NCBI GenBank assembly: GCA_023374045.1
Contig: CM041778.1
Location: 284,619,533-284,683,532 of the forward strand
DNA: 64,000 nucleotides
Source: Limonium bicolor
Lineage: Eukaryota; Streptophyta; Magnoliopsida; Caryophyllales; Plumbaginaceae
Reading direction: 5' to 3'
The first letter of the stretch is position 1; each line of letters begins with the position of its first letter. A model generated the notes under the pieces. It did no database searches and was not told the origin of the DNA. It saw only the letters and a program-made list of their open reading frames with translations. Shown here piece after piece: positions 57,678 to 64,000 of the stretch. Made by a program: the position numbers and the translations under genes.

Positions 57678-58653
57678 TGTTATACCCAAAATTTCAACCC
57701 CCCGGAAGAGGGTCTCTACTAATAGGCTAGTACCGAGGGTTCCTAGTTCGATCGGCACATTTCAGAGAACTAGGGACAGCTTAGTCATCTCCAGGGGCAT
57801 TTTCGTAATTTTTCAAGGCTTCTAAGCCCCCTATAGGCTTTCTCTCTCCTCCAAATAAGGGTCAAATCAGTTCAAAATGCTTTGAAATTTTAACCCATGA
57901 TAGAGGATAACATTTTAAGCATAACGGCGCTAGAATTTTGATTTTTCGAAATTCCAATAGTTTTCTGGCAATTTCTGATTGAATCTGACGAGAAATTGAA
58001 TTTAAAAATATTCCAATATCCAAAAAATTCGATTCCACTTTAGAAAAATCAGAAATATCATCATTTAACCATGTGTAAAATTTCATAATCAAATTCTTGT
58101 TGGAAGCCCTTGAGCTAAAACGTCGGTAAATCTCGGTTTTTACCGGATTTTTCTATCTTTAAGAAAGCCTATATAAGGAACCTTATCCCATGATCAAATT
58201 AGTACTCCAAGAACCCTAGACTCTCAAAAAAGGCAGCCGACTCATTCTCTTCACATTTTGAACTCCAGAGCCACAATCAAACATCGAAATCTCATTAAAA
58301 TCAACACCAAAACACATTTTTCAACTCCCATCTCATCCACAATCATTAAATCACCATCAAACCACCGCAAAAATGTGAAGAACACCATTAATTCTCAATA
58401 GTCAGAAGCTGGGTTCGAACTCAATTCAGAACCGAGATTAAAAGAGCACCGAAAGAATCCCAACGTGAGGAGTCTCGTTGTTCCAGAAGCCAAAACAGGT
58501 TGTAATCACACTTTTCTAAAACCTTACGACTTTATTAGTATTCTGTAATATTTTGGGTTCAAACCAACCCTTTTTGGCTTCTGTATTGCAAATTCTTTTT
58601 GTTTCTGCCTTGTTACTTGTTCGTTAAGTTTCGTGCATAATTCGGCTTCAAAC
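57678..58653 (+). repeat. Element Q 3' LTR, interrupted
   Basis: Matches the 5' LTR from 50379 to 51313. One insertion of about 36-40 bp near 58503-58545 is absent from the 5' copy. TATA at 58169-58178. The copy stops at TTCGGCTTCAAAC where element R begins, before the palindrome array would start. Confidence 0.85.
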
Positions 58654-59040
58654 TGTTGAAACACCCCTGAATATTTACTCACATAAAATCATAAACGCGA
58701 GGAAAATATCCGAAAATAACGCGTTATATAATTCGGACATAAAAGAATTTATGAACAATTAAATTTAGCAACGTTATGTGTTAATATAGTCATACTTTCA
58801 TATGTCCGAATACGAGAATACATGTACATAACGTTATGATATTATAACGTTTAAAAAAAAAAAAATAAATAGTAACGTTGCATAACATCGTAATGTTGTA
58901 ATATAAATGATAACGTCGCATAACTTTGTGACAAATAAATCAATAAATATAACACGGTATGTTATATAGTCTTACATATATAAATAAGCAAGTTTAACTT
59001 ATACAAAAAAAAAGAGAAAGAAAAAGGAGCAAAGACGCTC

Positions 59041-59105
59041 CCACTGAGGTTCGAACCCGAGACCTCCCGTACTTTCCCCGAGCGCTTAACCGGTGAGCTA
59101 TGCTC
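59041..59105 (-). repeat. tRNA-like module in element R
   Basis: The minus strand reads GAGCATAGCTCACCGGTTAAG (A box-like TAGCTCACCGGTTAAG) and GGTCTCGGGTTCGAACCTC (B box-like GGTTCGAACC), 30 bases apart as in a tRNA. A full acceptor stem does not pair by eye, so this is tRNA-derived (SINE head or relic), not a called tRNA gene. Confidence 0.45.
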
Positions 59106-60499
59106 AAATTCAGTAATAGAAACTAACTAACTAAAACTAGTAGCAACACTACTAAGATCACTAGGAAAAAGAAAAAAAAAGAAACAAACACGCCCTCCCT
59201 CTCATCTGGTCTCGGTAACCCGTTTCGAATTAGGAAGAAAATCGCAACAACAGAGCACCATATTCTCCCTTGATCTACCGATAACCTGAAACACAAGTGG
59301 GTTACCTTGATTTCTATTAAAACGCGCAGGAGTCCAACAGGAACATCGAAAAAATCCAAATTCCTGCTCAAGCGCCCTCACCCCATTGTTCACTTCCTGT
59401 CTCGCATGAGTTCTCCAACACCACGAGCAAATAATAACAAGGCAACAGACAGCAAGTCGTTGCTGAGCCTCGAAAGTTTCATTTCTGATTCCAACATTCC
59501 TCTCTGATGTATGATGCTGCCCACAACTCGGGACAGGTTTACCGTGCTCCACTACCGATCCCTGGTGCTAGGACACTAAACAAGAGGTCTGCCACTTACC
59601 TGAAAGTACAAGCGCCCAAACTTTCACAAAAGTCTCCGTTGGAACTTACTCCCATTGACGTTAATTCATTCTCCCGTGTCAGTCCTTCAGCCTCTGCTAT
59701 AATACTCCATCTCAGTCATTTCATCTCCCCACTGCATGTTTACGCCAGTAACAACTCAGAGGTCTTTGTTGTTGCTCTTGCGTGAAGGTAAGCCAAGCAC
59801 TCATGGTTGTTCCTCTGTTTTTCGGATTCTTTTGTTTCTGGTCGAAAACCCACCTCTGAACCCTTCCTTTTTGAATCAGTAGAAGCAAGCTCCTGTTATC
59901 CCTCATTTATCTGTCGCATTGTCGTGTTTCAGTTGCTGGAAACCAGAAGCAAAGCCTTTCAGACTCCAAACTGTAGCAAGGTAAAGAAGTCAGTAACCCG
60001 AACTCGCCCTCAAGTCTTCATCTGCTGTGTCTGATAACCTTTGGCTCCTGACTCCTTAACCGTTTACATCTTTGCTTGCATGGGTTCGTCTGGGAATAAA
60101 CCCATGAAGGTTACCCAGGGTCTCCTAGAAAAAAACCAGCTGCACTTCCCTTTAGAAAAGCATTCCAAGGTGATGTTCCAACCGGCTGTCTCGATTACTT
60201 TTCTCCTGTTATGTTTCCTATCCAAGAATTCTTTTTGTCAACCCACTCCACCTCTACTTCAGTATAATGCATTAAAGTTCCTGAGGAGAAAAGACTACAT
60301 TACTCACCCCAGTTTTTCTTCTTGTCCTGTGCAACTCTACCCTTGAAGTGTGCCAAAAGAAAATTTCTGGAAACCAGCTGTAGTCTCTGTCAAAAATCAG
60401 ACAGGGGTCTGTAAACTCTTGGGCGAAAACTTGTCAAACTCTACCGTGGAACACAAACAGAAGGTGAGAACCTCAAAACCAGATTTCCTATTTATGCTA
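59106..60499 (+). other. Element R LTR sequence, no gene
   Basis: Several short ORFs (for example 59807-60034, 60041-60346) have no recognised domain. Phrases such as GTTTCAGTTGCTGGAAACCAG (59928) and TTCTGGAAACCAGCTG (60365) suggest that the diverged array that follows may begin here. Confidence 0.4.
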
Positions 60500-63200
60500 T
60501 TAGTTTCTGCAGTTTTGCCCTTCTGTATACTAAAGTCCAGAGGAGTTATAAGCATGTTATTGGTTCAATGATGAGTCTAAAGAGTGGCTAACACATTAGA
60601 CCTGGTGTACAAAATCTGGGAATGCTAGAGATAAACAATTCGTACATTAAAAGGAGAGTAGAAGGAGAAGCGCACAGGAACTGGAATTACAATTCAGTAA
60701 CGTTTTTTTTCCTCTGTACAACTAGTTCCAGAGGTGGTGTGAATGTGTATTGACTTAATAGTAAATTGAGAACGTAACTAAAACACTTAACTAAATGGGA
60801 GAACAACCTGGTGGAAAAATTCAAAGTCAGAATTGTGAGCAAACAAAGAAAAAATAAAATAAAAGAGAAGATAGCAGTGCTACGTTTCAGCTTTCAGTTC
60901 TCCTTCCAGTTAGTGTTTAGATGTTTCTGTAACATTAACAGAATTGTTTTGGGTTTGTCGGAGTTTAAAATCTCCATAAGACAATTTAATGAGTAGGGAG
61001 GTACTTTGGAACAGTTTAAAAGATAGGGTGATAACTTAAAAGAAAAGTTAAAGAGAAGATAACAGATTTCCATGTTTTGGTTTTTCAGTTTCTCTGAAAC
61101 CTTAAGCTGCTGGATAATCATGTTGCAGAGGTGTTATCGATGCTATTTTGGGTTGTTTTAAAGATCAAAATCCTGCTAATTCATTTAACTACATGTGTTA
61201 ACCTTTTGGGGAAATGGGGAGCTAAAATTCGTGAGCCAAGTAGAGGAATAGAAGTGAAGTTATCAGGTTGGCGCCCCAGTGTTTCAGTTCTGGTTTCTGG
61301 TTAAGTGAGTTACAAAATTGTTGACAGGTCGTGGAGGTTAATGATGGACCTAAACCCTGGCTAATGCACTCAACTAAGTGGGTGTAACCTTTGGAGGATT
61401 AGTAGTCAGTTAAGTGAGTTAAAACTGAAATCAGATTAAGAGCAAAAGAAAACTATAGACCCGATGTATCAGATTCAGCCTCTTTCTTGTCCCGGAGATT
61501 TATTTGTTTCAGTATAGGCAAGTTCTGTAAACTTAACTAGGCTGCTGTGGGTTAGTTTGTTTATGGGAGATTGAGATATAGCTAGAAAGATTAACTAATG
61601 ACTAAATAGTTTGAGGGAATGAGAGTTAATCCGAGAAACAACAGGAAGAAGTTGGTATCAGCTTCTGTTTCTGATTTTCAGTTTCCAGGTTGTGAAAGAG
61701 CTTTCAAGAGTGTAGCCCTATCTGCTTGAGGATGTTTTGAAAATTAAAACTATATTAAGCTAAGAAACTAAGTAAATAGACAACCTAGGGGAAAACTAGG
61801 CAATATACTAAACTGAAGTAAGCAACAGAAAGAAAAAAAAAAGAGAACATCAGCTTCAGTTTCGGTTCTAAATTCCTAAACTTCTGTTTCAATTTACGAC
61901 ATACATCAGTGGGTCTATCAGGGTGGTCTAGGTAGTTTTGGGTATAAAATGCATTAAGTTGTAATTAAACAGCTAAACCAATGGAGGAAAATAAAAATCC
62001 AAATTCTGAACAAACAGGAAAATAGAAGAGAGAAGAAATATAGTTTCAGGTTTTCTGATTCCTGTCAGTTCAGGTTAGGAAAAATTCTGTAGCCCTAACC
62101 AAGCATTGTGGGTCTGTTTTGGAGAGTAAAGCTATGTTAAACATGTAACTAAGTAAATAAGTGTTCTGTGATAAATTGAAATCAAACTCGTTGCTAAACA
62201 GGGAAGGAAATAGAAGAGGAGTTGTTGGGTACATGCTTCAGATTTCAGCCTTCTTTTCAAATAATACTAGCCTGTCTGCAGCTCTATCAACAATGTCTTG
62301 GTTCTGTTTTGTACAGGGAAGTAAGTGAGTATTAGTGGAGTAGTTTTGAGTTCAAAAATGGTGATAGAACACTTAACCAAGTAGCAGGTACTTAGGGATA
62401 AAATTGAAAGACAGTACGAGAGTAACTGAAGAGGAACTTCACGGCTTTTCCTTTTCTGGTTTTTCAAGGTTTCAGTTTCCTGCTTCTGTATAGATTGTGC
62501 CGAGGGTGTGCTTTTGGGTTAGCCTTGAGTTTAAGACTTTGTCTATGCATAAGTCTGAGTGCTTATAAGTGGGGGAAACAAAAGAAAAAGAGAAAGAATA
62601 CCAGTGAGGAGACTTAGACAATGGAGTTAAATGAAACAGATGTTGTATTTCGGTTTCTGTAATATGGTGTCTGTACAGACGAGTTACTGAAGTAGTGGAG
62701 GTATTATGGAGGCTCAGGTACGGGCTCAAAACATTAGTAAAGAGATGAACTCAATTGGCAAAATCAGTTGTGAATCTAGGAATCAATTAACTAAGGACAA
62801 AAGGAAGGAATGAGGAAGGATTAAGGTGGATTTCGGTTTCAGTTTTTAGGTAGCTTCTGTTCTGTGCATTTGAGTACAGCAGCTGATGAGTGTTTTACTA
62901 GTGAGGTTTGGAGTTTAAAACAGTATTGACACATGTACCTAGTAGGGTAATACTGTGGGAAGGAGTGAAATATCCGCTAAACTAAAGAATAACTAGAAAC
63001 AAGAAGCAAGCATTTAGATTGTGGTTGCAGCTTTGCATTGATATTATAGTTTTTGTATAACCAGATTACATGTGTATCATAAGAGTGATGCTAGTTAATA
63101 ATGAACCTAAACAATGTTAGTACACCTAACCAAGTGATGATACAGCTCGGGAAAGAGTAAGCCCTAGCTGATATGGTAAAGGATTGGTTATTTGAGGTAA
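60500..63200 (+). repeat. Highly diverged ~195-bp tandem array
   Basis: A weak motif (variants of TTTCAGxTTCxGxTTTC) recurs near 60505, 60700, 60885, 61065, 61282, 61462, 61650, 61850, 62040, 62237, 62440, 62640, 62830 and 63015, average spacing about 193 bp. Between anchors the order is shared: GGGTTxGTTTTG, then a TTAAAA and an AACTAAGTAAxTA phrase, then GGGxxAAA, then an AGAAGA run. Units are too diverged for simple alignment by eye. Confidence 0.55.
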
Positions 63201-64000
63201 AACACCAAACTTATGTTGCGGTTTTATAACTTTGGGACGTATGTGTAAATGGGGTATAAGGGTATGTTATGGTCTATATTATAATGATACTAAGGTTAAA
63301 ACATTGCCCACTTATCTATTTAAGGAGGGAATACGCTTTAGTCAAGCTAAATCTATCTTATATAAACATGTTACATGGTTAACGTTTAAAACACTCTAAA
63401 ATGTTGACTAAGGAAAAAGGACTTAGTTAACGTGTAAAGCAAAGACGTGGATGTCCTAGGAGTGAGATAAGCCTAGAATTAATACATGGGGAGTTCTAAG
63501 GGTTAATATAAACTAAGCACTTAACAACACACCTAGGGAACAACGCCCGTTATAAAGGTTGTCACATGAAATCATAAACTGACATATTGTTTGTAATTAA
63601 CGCTAGGGCCGTAGCGAACTCCGGCCAGGACTCCGTGTGTGAGACGACACGTGCTTCGGGAAAAGGTATGGACATGTGTGGTTCGTATGTTGCCGTGTTA
63701 CACGGCTTGTGTGATGTGTGCTTGTTTGATAATGACTATAAGACTAAAAGCATGAAAATTGGATTGCTTCTTGTGGCTTGCTTTTATGCGTGTTATATAT
63801 ATCCTTGTGGCATTTTACTTGCGCGCACACAGTAGTTTAGTCCCTTTCTCGTTTATGGACCTTGAGACGAACTACCACGAATTATGAAAACAAAGAAAAC
63901 TCTATAAGGGGAACTCCTCTCTAAACCATTGAGGACTACCATGACACCCACTATGGTGTCTATTCATTAATGATAATGAAGAGCAAGTCTCCTTTGGTGA
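63201..64000 (+). other. Element R distal LTR sequence, no gene
   Basis: Non-coding; the 82-codon ORF at 63587-63835 lies in the part that resembles element A's LTR and has no domain match. Confidence 0.45.

Larger units (their letters stand above)
50379..58653 (+). mobile_element. Element Q: gag-only Tat-type element
   Basis: Plus orientation. 5' LTR 50379-52079, primer site, leader rich in GGCCCA, gag 53301-54590, 3 kb of non-coding repeats, PPT GACGGGGGGTAATC (57664-57677), 3' LTR from 57678 broken at 58653. It sits in element P's protease in opposite orientation; the candidate TSD is ATGGG (50374-50378). No pol is present, so it is non-autonomous. Confidence 0.85.
58657..64000 (+). mobile_element. 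Element R: very long LTR, runs past window end
   Basis: Begins TGAAACACCCCTGAATATTT (or three bases earlier, TGTTGAAACACC) inside element Q's LTR. Over 5.3 kb no coding sequence, PBS or PPT appears. The end section (63560 onward) resembles element A's LTR around CGGCTTGTGTGxTxxxT and AAAGCATG, so R is probably another Tekay-type element with an LTR above 5.3 kb. It includes AT-rich AACGTTATG palindromes (58790-58930), a tRNA-like module and a long diverged tandem array. Confidence 0.55.

Noticed and set aside
59041..59105. Functional tRNA gene
   Set aside because: A and B boxes are recognisable, but the acceptor stem does not pair and no clear anticodon loop is formed by eye. Kept only as a tRNA-like module.

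Overview
The window is plant nuclear DNA, most likely from a large, repeat-rich eudicot genome. I infer this from the element families (Ty3/gypsy lineages with tRNA-Asp, tRNA-Met and Tat-type primer sites, a Ty1/copia element, and CACTA termini starting CACTAGTAGAAAA) and from the AT-rich spacers. I cannot name the species. I see no intact host gene. Every protein-like segment I recognise belongs to a transposable element, and nearly all carry stops or frameshifts.

Layout, left to right. 1-2649: 5' end of a minus-strand Ty3/gypsy element (partial gag, leader, tRNA-Asp PBS, 1.5 kb LTR). About 2678-4230: minus-strand LTR fragment. 4242-6814: direct repeats, a Tourist-like MITE, a 57-bp tandem repeat, a CACTA end and unassigned flank. 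6815-12734: Tekay/Del-like gypsy element 'B' (TSD AGTCA/AGTCG) with broken gag, protease and RT and an internal deletion. 12740-~17117: decayed minus-strand copia element. 17561-18127: CACTA end. 18128-34603: minus-strand chromovirus-type LTR ('B-prime') split by two insertions with clean TSDs: element 'A' (18981-28518, TSD ATTAT, 4.5 kb LTR) and a Tat-type derivative (29483-33634, TSD AACAC) that keeps only an antisense multi-exon gene. 34604-~36000: minus-strand A-like LTR piece. ~36000-42272: non-coding Tat-type LTR or leader material with a 20-bp minisatellite and tRNA-like modules. 42273-50378: minus-strand Tat element 'P' (protease with G-patch, RT, two RNase H domains, integrase). It is interrupted at 50379 by plus-strand gag-only Tat element 'Q' (50379-58653). 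Q is cut in its 3' LTR by another long-LTR element 'R' (58657 to the window end).

Nothing here works as a pathway. The region is a nested retrotransposon cluster, with the probable order P, then Q, then R, and B-prime, then A and the Tat derivative. The broken catalytic and stop codons fit C-to-T decay, as expected of long-methylated DNA.

The most unusual signal is a shared design in five separate LTR families: short arrays of GC-rich nested palindromes. In the clearest cases an arm, a core containing CCGG and the reverse-complement arm recur every ~70-74 bp. Each family uses a different arm sequence (TCCGAAC, GACCGACC, ATGCCGGG, GTCCGTGG, CATCCGGC), and each array lies in the LTR or 5' leader. 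I know of no named element feature that describes this.
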